A stretch of DNA of 64,000 nt, from positions 1 through 64,000 of the forward strand of contig VZRZ01002180.1 in assembly GCA_013398175.1 (NCBI GenBank), in the 5' to 3' direction. This DNA comes from Climacteris rufus (Eukaryota; Chordata; Aves; Passeriformes; Climacteridae). Made by a program: the position numbers and the translations under genes. Below are positions 40,501-51,213 of this stretch, one piece after another. The notes below the pieces were generated by a model. That model was not told where the DNA came from and did no database searches. It was given only the letters and a program-made list of their open reading frames with translations. The number at the start of each line of letters is the position of its first letter. The first letter of the stretch is position 1.

Positions 40501-40844
40501 ACGTTTATGTAATATTGCATTTGTTGATGCATAGTGTCCATTTTCTTCAAAACTGTGGTCAATAGTTCTTTTCATAGATCCTTTTGTAAAGAAAGTTATT
40601 CTAAATCACATTTCTGTTACTGGACACTTGGCTATCTTATATCAAAAGTATTTGGGCTTCTGGGTTGAGTCTTACTGTCCTTGAGTATTTTGATAATCTA
40701 TCTCCATTACTATAAAGACACAGATTTCAGTTAAATTAATCTTTCTGCCAAACTTATGGACAGTTTTTATCACTTTTTTTCCCCCCTTTCTGTTTTCCCA
40801 TTTACTGAATTTAGTAGAGAATACTTTGGTTTTATTTTCCACAG

Positions 40845-40878
40845 AGGAAGTGGCAGCACAAAGAAAATCTGATTTGCT
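40845..40878 (+). CDS. TENM3: Candidate TENM3 micro-exon C (34 nt)
   Basis: A 34-nt segment follows the strong acceptor GGTTTTATTTTCCACAG (ending 40844) and ends at the donor CT|GTAAAT (40878/40879). Entered in phase 1, as candidate exon B requires, it reads E-EVAAQRKSDL and leaves CT. CT plus the first base (G) of the 46611 exon makes a leucine codon and restores the frame HFLFK. Exons A, B and C total 231 nt (77 codons). I searched for such a linking exon after seeing that B ended out of phase, so part of the fit is post hoc. The donor is weaker than those of A and B, and an in-frame stop (TAA, 40880-40882) lies just beyond it. Confidence 0.48.
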
Positions 40879-42087
40879 GTAAATCCTCTCGTCTCTTCCC
40901 TGCTTCAGGAGGAAGAAACTATCTGTATTTCAGCCAGTGCACATCTGCACTTGGTGCCCAAAGAGTGCTGAGTTAAATTAAAAGCATGATTATTTTGCTT
41001 CTATTCACATGCTTCTGTTTTCTGAGCTGTCACCTTTGAGGTTTTTGATTATGTATTTCTGTCTTATCTTTTAAGGGCAGAAGCTTGAGTAAAATGCCTA
41101 CCATTTGTGAAATAAGGGTACTTCCCAGCTGTATTTGCATCCAAGGATTACTTTATGACATAACTATGTATTTTTCTACCAGTCTGTTGTTCAGGTTTGT
41201 TAGATACTGAATAATTCCCCACTAGAATGTTAAGATTAGCTGCACTTTTTAATAGCAACACCTATTGAATAAGAAATATGTATTGAATAAATGTAAATGT
41301 AGAGTATTATTTGCTTTAAAAGTTGAATTGAATTATTTAATAAAACAGAACTGGCTTTTCTTGTAAAATATTAGCATGATTCACTGGATTTTTGTACTCC
41401 ATAACTTAATAAAATATTTAAAGTGCTGCTTATGTGAAGATCTGGCAAGTTCATGTTATGTGATCAATTTTGAAGGGAAGATACACTATTGCAGATGCTA
41501 TAAGCTCCCTATGAGATGAAATATAGTGTAATTTCACAAGTCAATGCCTGGTCAAGTAGTGCAAACAGTTTAGGCTTTACAAATTAGCTATTTGAGTTCC
41601 ATAGCTTGAAAAGACAAGGTAGATAGATATATAAATAATTAAAATCATTTGTGGATGGATTATATTTCAAGTGCACAAGAATTTCAGCATTATCTGGAAG
41701 CAGCCTGGATTTGTTGTCAGATACCATATCCTTCTAAGAGTCTCATAGGAACGGTTTGGCATGGCTCAGTGAGGCAGACAAGATGTGCAAGTCTGATAGT
41801 GTTACACTTTAAATACTTATCACATGGAGTTAATGTAGCAAGAGAGTCTCTGACAACTTTGTTAGTAACTCCACTCATTAGAAATAGAGAGATCCAAACA
41901 AATTTTTTAACCCACATGAAGATGCCAGACTGGCTTTTCTGTTGTTATTTTTCCCTCAGCGTTCAGCCAGATGGTGCAACCACTCTGGCATTGTATTCAT
42001 GGGATTCAAAGCAAAGGAGAATAGCTTAAAGTGAGGAGCTGTGCTGTGTGCTAAGACAACACACTCTTGAATTCCTACTGCTGAATT

Positions 42088-43752
42088 CCCACAGCATTCT
42101 TCCGGAGAAATTGGCTGATCATGGCAGGGACAGGTGCACACTTCTCTAGGTAGAAAACTGGCTGAATGGCCAGGCCCAGAGTGTCGTGAATGGAGTTACA
42201 TCCAGCTGGTGGACAGTTATGAGTGGTGTTTCCAGGGGCTCAGTATTGGGACTAGTCCGGTTTAATTTCACAGAATCACAGAATAAGCTGAGTTGGGAGG
42301 GTCTCACAGAGATCATCAAATTCAACTCCCAGCCCTGCACAGGACCATCCCCCTGAGTCACACCATGTGCCCAAAGTGTTGTCCAAATGCTCTGTCAGGT
42401 TTGGTGCTGTGATCGCCTCTCTGGGAAGCCTGGTCTGAGTGAAAAACTTTTTTCTAATATCCAATCTAAACTTCCCTTGACATAGCTTCAGGCCATTCCC
42501 TCAGGTCCTGTCACTGGTCACCACGGAGAAGAGATCAGTGTCTATCCCTCTTCTTCCCCTCACGAGGCAGTTGTAGACTCCAGAGGGGTTTCCCCTCAGT
42601 CTCTTCCAGGCTGAACAAATCAAGTGACCTCAGCCACTCCTCAAACGGCTGCCCCTCAAGGCTATTCACCATCTTTATAGCCCTCCTTTGGATGCTCTCC
42701 AATAGCTTAATATCCTTCTTACATTTTGGTTCCCAAGACTGCACACAGTATTCAAGGTGAAGCTGCACCAGTGCAGAGCAGAGCAGGACAATCATCTCCC
42801 TTGACCAGCTGGTGATGCTTTGTCTGTTATCAACAAATGTTATAAATTGTTTGTTAATGAGGAGATTCAGTGCACCCTCAGCAAGTTCACAGAGATGCCA
42901 AGCTGGGTGGGAGTGTTGATCTGCTGGAGGGTAAAAGGTTCCACAGAGGGATCTGGACAGGCTGGATTGATGGGCCAAGGCTAATTGTATGAGGTTAAAT
43001 AAGGCCTGCACTTGAGTTGCAAAAACCCCCTGCAGTGCTACAGGCTGGGGGCAGAGTGTCTGGAAAACTGTCATGCAGAAAAGCCCTGGAGAGGCTGGTT
43101 GACAGCAGCTGAGCACAATCCAGCAGTGTGCCCAGGTGGCCAAGAGGGCCAATGGCTTCCTGGCCTCTATCAAAAGTAGAATGGCAGCAGGACCAGGGAA
43201 GGGATCTTCCCCCTGTACTTGACACTGGTGAGGCCACACTGAGTGCTGTGTCCGGTTCTGTGCCCCTCACTACAAGAAAGACATTTAGGTGCTGGAGCAG
43301 GTCCGGAGAAGGGCAATGGAGCTGGTGAAGGGTCTGGTGCCCATGTCTAATGAGGAGTGGCTGAGGGATCTGCAATTGTTTTAGCTTGGAGAAAAGGAAG
43401 CTTGGGGAGGAGTCTTACCACTCTGCAACTACCTGAAAGGATGTTGTAGTCAGGTGCAGGTTGGTCTCTTTTCACAAGTAACAAGCCATAGGACAAGAAG
43501 AAATGACTTCAAGTTGCACCAGGGGAGGTTTAGATTGGATATTAGGAAAAACTTCTTCCTTGAAAGGTTTGTCAAGCATCAGAACAGTCTGCCCAGGGAA
43601 ATGGTTGAGTCATCATACCTCCAGGTATTTAAAAAATGTGTAGATGTGGCATTTAGGGATATGGTTTAGTGGTGAACTTGGCAGTGCTGAGTTAACAGTT
43701 GGACTCAATGATCTTAAGGGTCATTTCCGACCTAAATGTTTCTATGATTCAC
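42088..43752 (+). mobile_element. CR1 LINE fragment, plus strand, interrupted by a second CR1
   Basis: CR1 ORF2 sequence on the + strand runs from about 42088 to GTTTAAT at 42267, breaks, and resumes near 42836 with degenerate sequence leading into GTGCACCCTCAGCAAGTT (about 42869). It continues through the reverse-transcriptase C-terminal region (TACAAGAAAGACATT near 43270) and the 3' UTR (TTTAGATTGGATATTAGG near 43530) to the CR1 3' end TCTATGATTC at 43750. The segment between is an opposite-strand CR1, so this copy is the older host element. Many stops show it is inactive. The 5' end is truncated. Confidence 0.88.
42269..42835 (-). mobile_element. Younger CR1 inserted antisense into older CR1
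   Basis: On the + strand this begins TTCACAGAATCACAGAAT, the reverse of a CR1 3' terminus, and continues through the reversed 3' UTR and the end of ORF2. Minus-strand reading shows LEYCVQSWEPK and LLESIQRRAIKMVNSLEG. It is 5'-truncated near 42815-42850; the exact join to the older CR1 is blurred. A 234-codon minus-strand open stretch (42535-43239), the longest in the window, runs through this CR1 and antisense through the older one. It is therefore an artefact of the nesting and not a host gene. Confidence 0.85.
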
Positions 43753-44738
43753 ATAAAAGTTACAATTTTCTTTCATTATCTTGATGCCTGAGGTGGACTT
43801 GTCAGAGTTATGACAGTTCACACCATTACTGTCATCTCTCAAGTTTATTTATGGGATTAACTCCTCAAAGGCTTTGAGGATATGGATTACACTCTCTAGT
43901 AGGCTGTGGTCTACCAAAGCCAACATCTCAGTTTTCACATTGTCAGAGACAAAACAAAAAAAACCCCCTGAAAATATCAGTGGCAGACTGTTTTATTGCA
44001 CTATTTTTTTAAAGCTCAAAAGATATGGAGCTCTGTTCAAGTGTTCATATAATGCCAATTTCCATTTTTAGTCTGTTGAGTCTAACAGCAAGAGAAGAAG
44101 GATGTGAAAATTGCAGGTTGGTCAGGCAGCTTCTTATTTTTAACATGGAAGCTGACGTATAGGAAGAGTATTATTATATCTACTATATGGGTTTCCTTCT
44201 GTCCCTCAAAACAGAGCACATTGCATGGAAAGGGAAACAGCTACCTTTGTGTTTGGTGTTTTCTTGGGATCTGTATAGACACTGTTTGTGAAATATACCT
44301 GGACATAGCATTTACCATATGTAGCCAGAAATGAAAGAGCAATAAAGGTCAAGTGGATAAGACACTTTCTCAGGACTTAATGAATTTACATGATTCTGTT
44401 AATCTGTACAATCAAAGTAATGCTGTTGTAAGGTGTAAAACATTTTTACATAGGGCTAGTTATTATTTTGATGTTTGCTACATTAAAAATGTCACAACTT
44501 TTAATGAAGGACCTTCTTTGACAGGATTTCAACCACCAGGGCTTTGTCTTTTGAGATTGCTGGTTATCCTCTGAGCTCAGAAGCCAAAAAAAATAGGGAT
44601 ATGCTGTTCTAAGTTGTGGCCTTTCTATTCGGAAGGCTTGGCGACCTGGTTCAGAAGTTGCAATCGCGGTGGTCCGGCCTACTCCGGGCCACCGGGCCCC
44701 TGATGCACTGGCACCAATGTGGTGGATGATCAAAGAGA

Positions 44739-44745
44739 CTTTATT
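44739..44745 (-). promoter_or_regulatory. LTR polyadenylation signal AATAAA (minus strand)
   Basis: AATAAAG on the minus strand about 20 bases downstream of the TATA box. The close spacing is typical of retroviral LTRs with a very short R region. Confidence 0.55.
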
Positions 44746-44761
44746 ATCTTTACATGGTCAG

Positions 44762-44768
44762 TTATATA
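44762..44768 (-). promoter_or_regulatory. LTR TATA box (minus strand)
   Basis: TATATAA on the minus strand within the solo LTR, upstream of the AATAAAG signal. Any transcription from it would run antisense to TENM3. Current activity is unknown. Confidence 0.55.
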
Positions 44769-46610
44769 GCTGAGGGTCCCACCACGTCAGAAAAAGGGGT
44801 GGTAAGACCCTGGGTCTCGATAAGGAGTGGAAAGTTACCAGGGGAGAGCAAGGGGGGTGAGACTGCATACCTCGGGTGATTGCTTATCAGCCCAGAGAGA
44901 GGGATGAGGGGGAAGGGTTTCACTGTCCCTCTCCGTACATCCCGAAATCTTCCGAAGCGCCTATCCCTTTCTCCCACATCAAGTATATGTTTTAAGTATG
45001 TTCATCAGTATATCTAGTGCATATTTTTCTGTGGTTGCTGCCATCAAGTTTTGTATTTTAAGTTCAGAATGAAGTAACCTATGTAAAATATTTCATAGAA
45101 TCATGTTTGTAATGCAAATATTTTCAAGTAGAGGGCCTATGCCAAGATGTTCTAATTCATCTCTTAACCTCTCATAGCGAAATCACCTGTAAACAACAAA
45201 ACTTGTTTATCAAATGCTGGTGTTTTTCTCAGGCTGCAGTGGGCAAATTAGTTTCTAGTGTCTCTACAGTGTAAACTGGTCCATTACTATGCAAGGATCT
45301 AGTCATGGGTCCCAGAGAGTCAAAGTCCCATCAGCTAAGAAGCAGTCCACAGTGCCATGGGATGTAACTAGTAAGGCTTTTCCCCTCCACAGCTAGCTCA
45401 TCAGGTGCTGGATCCTCTGACCCGTGCTGTGTAGGTGACAGGCAGTCGGCAAATACAGCATAGGTGTGCACTTAGCTTCAGAAGCACCTGGGTGTCAGCA
45501 ATTCTTAAGTGTCTCCTGGCTATGGGAAAACACAAACACCTTTTTAGTTGTACTTAGCTGTGCAGTTGGTGAGTTCAAAGTCTCCACAGTATGCTTTCTT
45601 ACCATTTTTAGATATAATGTATTCATTTTGCAGATATTATTAGTAAAGGGCAAGGCATATGCTACAGAGTTGCCAACATAACAAATTGGTGCAAAACCCC
45701 CTGGTGCAAAGGTCTTTCTTTGAATGAGGTTTTGTTGTTCGTAGAGTTGTGTACATGCATCAGGAGGAAAGCTCTAGGTAGTATATGCCCTGCTTAGAGG
45801 CTCTTTCAGAATAATTATGATTGCATGAAATAAAATTAAAGGATTCTACCATAGAGAAGCTCAGGGAGTAATATTTCCTTTGGAAATTTTAAATGAAAAA
45901 AAAAAAGTCTACGGTAACTCACAGTGTGTCTTAATTTTGGCTTTGCTTTTCATATCTTTTGCTGATTTTTGGTCTTCTTGAGCACTTAGTAAATATATTT
46001 CTGTAGAGTACTTCTAGTCTATAACTAGCTTCTGTATCTATAATCAGATCTTTTTATGTTAAGATTATGTGCAAGTGGATGTGAATTAGTGAACTGAGTA
46101 TTTAGGACACACAAATCTTTTAACTGACTATTTTTGGAAAAGTTGCCAAAAGTTTGTAACTGAGAGATTGCTGTTTTCCTTGTACTTAACCCAGGAAAGC
46201 TGTGATAAGTAGTGTGGACTGCAGCCACATTGCTCATTATTGACTTTTTAATGGAGTTCCCTGTAGTCTGTAACAGAAGCCAACACAAATAAACAGCAGC
46301 AGAAAGCCTGTCCCTACTTGTTGGATAAACTATGAGAGACTTCCTCCCTACTACACTGTATTTTGGGTAGTTCTCTTTCCTGTCTGGATAGCAGTGCATT
46401 GCTAATGTTTGAGGGGCTTTGGTCTTTAGTTAAAGGGAAAGTGTCTTTTTGTGTGTGAGTGTCATGACAAGTTATTGCTTCTATGGCCCTTTGTAGATTG
46501 GATGCTGTTAGCTATTTGAAAAATAGGCAACATCAAATGAAAGAGTTACGATTGCATATGCTCCAGCTTTATTTGCTTTTATACTTCACCATGCACTCTT
46601 TCTTTCACAG

Positions 46611-46849
46611 GCATTTCCTATTCAAAACAGGAACAGGGACCACACCGCTGTTCAGTACTGCAACACCAGGGTACACAATGGCATCCGGCTCTGTTTATTC
46701 CCCTCCTACTCGGCCACTACCTAGGAACACTCTATCCAGAAGTGCTTTTAAATTCAAGAAGTCTTCGAAGTACTGTAGCTGGAAATGCACTGCACTTTGT
46801 GCTGTAGGGGTCTCAGTGCTGCTGGCAATACTGCTGTCCTACTTTATAG
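46611..46849 (+). CDS. TENM3: Teneurin-3 juxtamembrane and transmembrane exon
   Basis: This 239-nt exon has acceptor TTTCACAG at 46610 and donor ATAG|GTGAGT at 46849/46850. It enters in phase 2 (G completes the codon begun by AG at the end of the 26336-26573 exon, giving R) and exits in phase 1. Its 79 full codons start HFLFKTGTGTTPLFSTATPG. They include the proline-rich PPTRPLPRNTLSR (a PxxP motif that could bind SH3 domains) and the basic, cysteine-containing KFKKSSKYCSWKC. They end with the hydrophobic segment CTALCAVGVSVLLAILLSYF (about codons 58-79), the single signal-anchor helix of this type II membrane protein. The sequence matches TENM3; TENM2 differs in the helix. The next codon should be GCN, leading into the extracellular juxtamembrane part, whose exon is not in the window. 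Confidence 0.97.
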
Positions 46850-48250
46850 GTGAGTCCCATGTTTTATAATTGTCACTGTGAACAATGGTGTCTGATAGAT
46901 TGTATATGGACTGTGACATACTAACGTTTAACTAGCAAAGTCTTTGGTAACAGGAAAAGCCACAAGGATTTAATGAAAAGTCCCAATTGTTTAGAGCAAA
47001 TAGAAAATTTGAATATTTTGCAAGCATTCTGTAGCTTGATGGTTGGTGAATTGACTTCAAAGAAGTATTTGAACTACAATTAAATTACGTGGTGTCAAGT
47101 TCTTATAAAAGTATGTGTGAAATGGAGACTGTAAAAATTCCATGATGTGAATATAACTGGCAGCATATCTCTGGAACTTTTTTCCTCTCATTTTGCTGAA
47201 ATATTGCTAATACAATCTTTAAGAATGCTAACTATCACTTATTTCATCATTGCATACATGTATGTTTGTGTATAGAGATAGAACAAAAGTCTAATACAGA
47301 TGTTTGATTGTGAAATAGGGAAAATAATTGTCCAAAATGACAACATGCAGTGAAGACGTAGACCTCTCTTGTGGGTTGTTTATTTTAAATTATTGTCACT
47401 TTTCTATTTGTTTGTTAAATTCCATTTTCCAAATTTTATTTTAGAAGATTTTCTTTATTTCTTCATCTCTTTAATTATTTATTTTTGTAAATGTTCACTA
47501 TAAATATTATATAATTTGAGTTTTAGGCAGTTAATAGGAGCAGTGCTGGCTATGAGAAAATGTCATTGACTTTTATATGGGAACAGAACAAGATCATTTT
47601 GTGCTCGTAACTTCCTCTGCATCTTTGTCCAGATTACAGATTTTTTCATCTCTGAGTCTGTAAGTGGCCTTCAAAGACTTTTTTTTAACTGATTTTTTAA
47701 TTAGAAGTTTAGGTCACCATAGTTATGGAAATATAAGTAATGGTCTGGTTTTTGTTATTGGTTGCACACAAGTTTAGAGTCTTAAAGCAATTGAGGAAAG
47801 AAAATATAGAGAAGAGAGTCAATCTCACTTTTCTTTCCTTTTATTTTAAATAAGTGTAAATTAATAATAGAGCCTAGAAGGTCTTAAGATCCTTAAATCT
47901 TTATCACCTTTGTTCAAACAAGCTTGTTGCATTTCAATGCAAAACACAGCATAAGCTGTATAAAGCCTTTGAAGTATTTCTTACTGGGTTGAAACTCCTG
48001 TGAACAATGCAAGAAACTGGGTTGCTGAGTAGCTGGAGAAATTCCCCTCTGACCCAGCAAAGGCGAGTCCCCTGAGCACCCTTTCCACATCAGCTGCCAG
48101 TCCCAAAGAGCAAAAGACATGTATGCAAATGTAGGGCTTGGCACTGCTGTTCAGCCTCCTTCAATATTCGGACTTCTTGTTATTTTGTGTGAATGTGCGA
48201 GGAGTTTAAAGGTGGGGTGTAGAGTTCAGTTTTGGCACTAGATGTTTTTT

Positions 48251-48277
48251 TAAGTGGGATTAAAATAATCCCACTTA
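48251..48277. repeat. Perfect 12-bp inverted repeat, 3-base loop
   Basis: TAAGTGGGATTA and TAATCCCACTTA flank AAA. The T-run before the stem and the A-rich sequence after it can extend the pairing imperfectly. It could be a small hairpin from a DNA-transposon remnant or a chance inverted duplication. Confidence 0.65.
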
Positions 48278-48374
48278 TAAAACACATTAATTGTGCTCAG
48301 TCTCTGTAATATTGCCTCATAAATAATCAGAAGTAAACATCTGTTTCTAAATAAATGCATAAATATGAAAGAAA

Positions 48375-48407
48375 GAATTCAGCATGAAGTATCACTGTCA
48401 AGAGCTG
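48375..48407 (+). repeat. Dispersed direct repeat, copy 1
   Basis: These 33 bases starting GAATTCAGCATGAAGTATC match 49709-49741 at 32 of 33 positions, with weaker similarity in the flanking A-rich bases. The copies are 1,334 bases apart in the same orientation, and a CR1 fragment lies between them. I recognise no known family. Confidence 0.7.
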
Positions 48408-49043
48408 GAAAAAACAGGCATACATCTAGTAAAACACTGGAGACCTGACTGTGAGCTGAGCTCTACACTTTGCTGACCCCAAAGAGCCAGATTACTTATG
48501 AATCTGAGGGGCACAGGAAGATAGCTGTGCTGGATTATTTCTCCCATAGGCACATTAAGAAATATAAGCATGTCTAATGCACCTCTGTTCCTGTATTCGG
48601 GAAAAAGAACCGAGCTTTCCAGTGAGCGAGAGCTTTCAGCTCCACACATCATTTATGCACACACACTGTAAAAAAAATAAAGAAAAATAGCTGTACGTTT
48701 CATTTCATGGGTGCACGCCAGCTCACATCCTTGCTGAAATAAACAATGCACAATGGCCTTCCTCTTCCCATAGTCAATAGGGATCTCAATGCCTTCTGGT
48801 GATATTACACATATTTCAGCTAACTCAGCAGTCTAAATGTAAAATTCAGCACTCAAGGATGCTCTCTAGAGAACTTTGTGTCCATAAAATCACGAATGGA
48901 TTGCACTCATTCATATATGTGGTTTTCCTATCTCTACAGAAGTAATATCAGAAATATTCTCCATTTAATAGGCCATCCAAGTATAAATTAGTAGAAATCA
49001 TTAATGTAAGATGGAGGCAGTCCTTAATCTTGGTTAAGGATTT

Positions 49044-49450
49044 CATAGAATCATAGAATGGTTTGGGTTGGAGCAGACATTTAAGATCATCTTGTTCCAA
49101 ACTCCCTGCTATGGACAGGGACACCTGCTATATCAGATTGCTCAAAGCCTCATCCAGCCTGACCGTAAATACATCCAGGAATGGGGCATCCACAACTTCT
49201 CTGGGCAGCCTGTTCCATTGTCCATCCACCCTCATAGTTAAGAATTAGTTCCTAATAACTAATCTAAACCTGCCCTCTTTCAGTTAAAGCCATTCCTCTT
49301 TCTGCTGTCTCGTTGAGAAGTCCCTCTCCAGGTCTCTTCCAGGTCCCCTTTAGGTAATAGGAGGCTGCTGTAAGGTCTTCCCAGAGCCTTCTCTTCTTCA
49401 GGTTGAACAACCCCAAGTCGCTTACCCTCTGTTCAGAGAAGACATATTTC
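49044..49450 (-). mobile_element. CR1 LINE 3' fragment, minus strand
   Basis: The + strand starts TTCATAGAATCATAGAATGG, the reverse of the CR1 3' end, followed by GTTTGGGTTGGAGCAGACAT and the reversed 3' UTR and end of ORF2 up to about 49450 (CTTCAGGTTGAACAACCCC near 49395). It is 5'-truncated. The short open stretches on both strands here are not genes. Confidence 0.92.
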
Positions 49451-49708
49451 ATAACATAGGTGTGAAATGTAAATGATGGAGTAGGAAATTGGTTGTTACA
49501 TAAAAAGGCAAGGACTGCAGTACTGTGTGACCTCTAGCATCCTGTGACATGCCTTCAAACAGCGGTCTGGCATGTCTGCTGAGGTTTACAGCAGCTGCGG
49601 TGGCGTGTCACATTTTATAGCCCGTTTCAGACATGCTTTGAACTTCACAGAGAGACGTTGCCACAAGCATGAAAATGCTACAGCCTTGTAGCATTTGCAT
49701 AAAAGAAG

Positions 49709-49741
49709 GAATTCAGTATGAAGTATCACTGTCAAGAGCTG
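49709..49741 (+). repeat. Dispersed direct repeat, copy 2
   Basis: Partner of 48375-48407, with one difference (T for C at the ninth base). The A-rich flank AAAGAAG before it also matches copy 1 (AAAGAAA). Confidence 0.7.
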
Positions 49742-51175
49742 AGAAAACCAGCCATTTTGCAGCATGATTGCTGCAAAATATGTCAGTACACATTGATAAG
49801 GAATATAGTGTGGCTGATGTCCATTGTGTGACTGGCAGCTGCAGACTGAAGGACTAATAGGACCACTCCTCCAGTGAACGGTGGTGTAACCAGGCCCTTC
49901 TCAGAAATGCAGAGAGATGAACATGTCATGCCCAGGCTTATTTTAGTTACAGTGAGTGTAGGGTAGAGAAAGTGACTTGAGATCCCTCTGCCTCTGCTCA
50001 GGCAACATAAGGCAGAAGAGACAGTTTGCTAGACTTCATGTCTGCCTTTGCAGAACTGCTCAGTCAATTACTGCTCCGTCAATTAGTCCAGCCAGAGGAA
50101 GGAGCTGCATCAAGAGTCTGGTATGTCTTGCACTTCTTCCATCACTCTGACAGGAAAGACTCCTACGTTTACAAAGTCTGCAAAGATGAGGTGAGAGCAG
50201 AGAGTGTCAGCATGAGTAGAGACCAGAGCAAACACTACTTTCTAAAGCAAATTTATGCAGTCTTGGGGATCACAAGGAGTTGCAAATGTTATTTCAGTGT
50301 AAAGGAAATTCTTACCATGCATTCTTGCTTTTCTAGCACTCATGGTCTCTAAACCATTCTGCAATGTACAAAATAGTTAAACTTACTATTCCTGTCAATT
50401 AGACCTGCTAATTTTTAGAGAAAATAGAAGTGAGTTGTGGAAGATGTTGGTCCTTTGCTTAGAGGCTTCATCTACTGTTAAATGGTTGAGAAAGTAAAGC
50501 AACAGAAACATGCAAGTGCTGAACCAAAAGATAGTGCAGCAACATATAGAAGACAGGAATTAAAAGAGCTTGAGTTTAAAGTAAAGGATTCAAGGAAAAA
50601 GATCCCTGAAATAATGGAGTTAAAAATGGGGAGTAAAGAATTTAAACTCCCTCATATTGGTATCACGTTTATACTGGAATTTCTTCAAGCTGCTCATTTG
50701 CTTAACTTCTCTCTGTAATCAGGTTTGCAACCAAGGAAGAAAACAACCTTTTTTTTCCAACATGAGGGTTTTAGAATCTTTTTCCCTCTTTGGAAGACTA
50801 GGAAGAACAGTATTAAATATCAGATATTAAAGAGTAAGAGGTATGAAATTGACTTTGTTTGACCTCTTAGCATATGCACATTAATAGTTTTACTGAACTT
50901 GGTACAGAGAGTCCATGTGAGAGCCAGAAATAGAGTCCAGTTTTACAATGTAGAGACAAAACAGAACTTTGTCCTTTGCCTTCCCGTGGCTTACTGCCTC
51001 CTTCAGCATCCATCATTTGCAGTGAATGAATGAAGGGACAGTTACGCAGAGCCCCTCCTAGATCAAGGGCACCAAGTCAAAGTTTCATATGTAACCTCCA
51101 TCCTTCAATTCCACTTTTTGGGATCTTCCTTGTCCACTTGAGTTTTACTAAGGGAAGGAGCTGCTCGTTCTTAGA

Positions 51176-51213
51176 TTTTTCTGTTAGAAAAATCCCTTTC
51201 TGTTAGAAAAATC
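51176..51213 (+). repeat. 19-bp tandem duplication
   Basis: Two adjacent 19-base units share the core TTTCTGTTAGAAAAATC and differ at two bases. Each unit is itself partly self-complementary (GATTTTTC...AAAAATC). Confidence 0.7.

Larger units (their letters stand above)
44615..44978 (-). mobile_element. Solo retroviral LTR, minus strand
   Basis: This 364-bp block is bounded by TGTGG...CCACA inverted termini (TGTGGCC at 44615, CTCCCACA ending 44978), a hallmark of LTRs. It is distinctly GC-richer than its surroundings. On the minus strand a TATATAA box and an AATAAAG signal lie about 20 bases apart, as expected across a U3/R border with a very short R. No internal retroviral coding sequence flanks it, so it is a solo LTR. 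The flanking hexamers CTAAGT and TCAAGT match at four of six positions, a weak trace of a target-site duplication. Its ORF on the minus strand (44762-44977) lies within U3 and is not judged coding. Family not assigned. Confidence 0.8.
26574..46610 (+). other. TENM3: 20 kb TENM3 intron containing candidate cassette exons
   Basis: If only the two well-supported exons are joined, this is a single 20,037-base intron. The phase 2 donor at 26573 (AG) and phase 2 acceptor at 46611 (G) complete an arginine codon between them. Inside lie three short candidate exons (31504-31596, 34292-34395, 40845-40878), hairpin-forming sequences at 32.05 and 37.42-37.54 kb, a nested CR1 pair (42.09-43.75 kb) and a solo LTR (44.6-45.0 kb). 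Outside these I see no further coding signal. Open stretches such as 41649-42029 and 46025-46399 lack recognisable motifs. Confidence 0.85.

Noticed and set aside
42535..43239. 234-codon minus-strand ORF, the longest in the window
   Set aside because: It runs through the minus-strand CR1 and then antisense through the plus-strand CR1; an artefact of nested repeats, not a gene.
45093..45106. TTCATAGAATCATG, similar to a reversed CR1 3' end
   Set aside because: The similarity stops after about 13 bases, with no further CR1 sequence.
49836..49860. WQLQTE-like reading resembling the TENM3 segment after the membrane helix
   Set aside because: The upstream bases do not encode MHLFGLN, the downstream frame diverges at once, and there is no acceptor site in the right place.
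50482..50718. 78-codon lysine/glutamate-rich plus-strand open stretch
   Set aside because: Composition follows from a purine-rich stretch; no domain and no splice sites in phase with TENM3.
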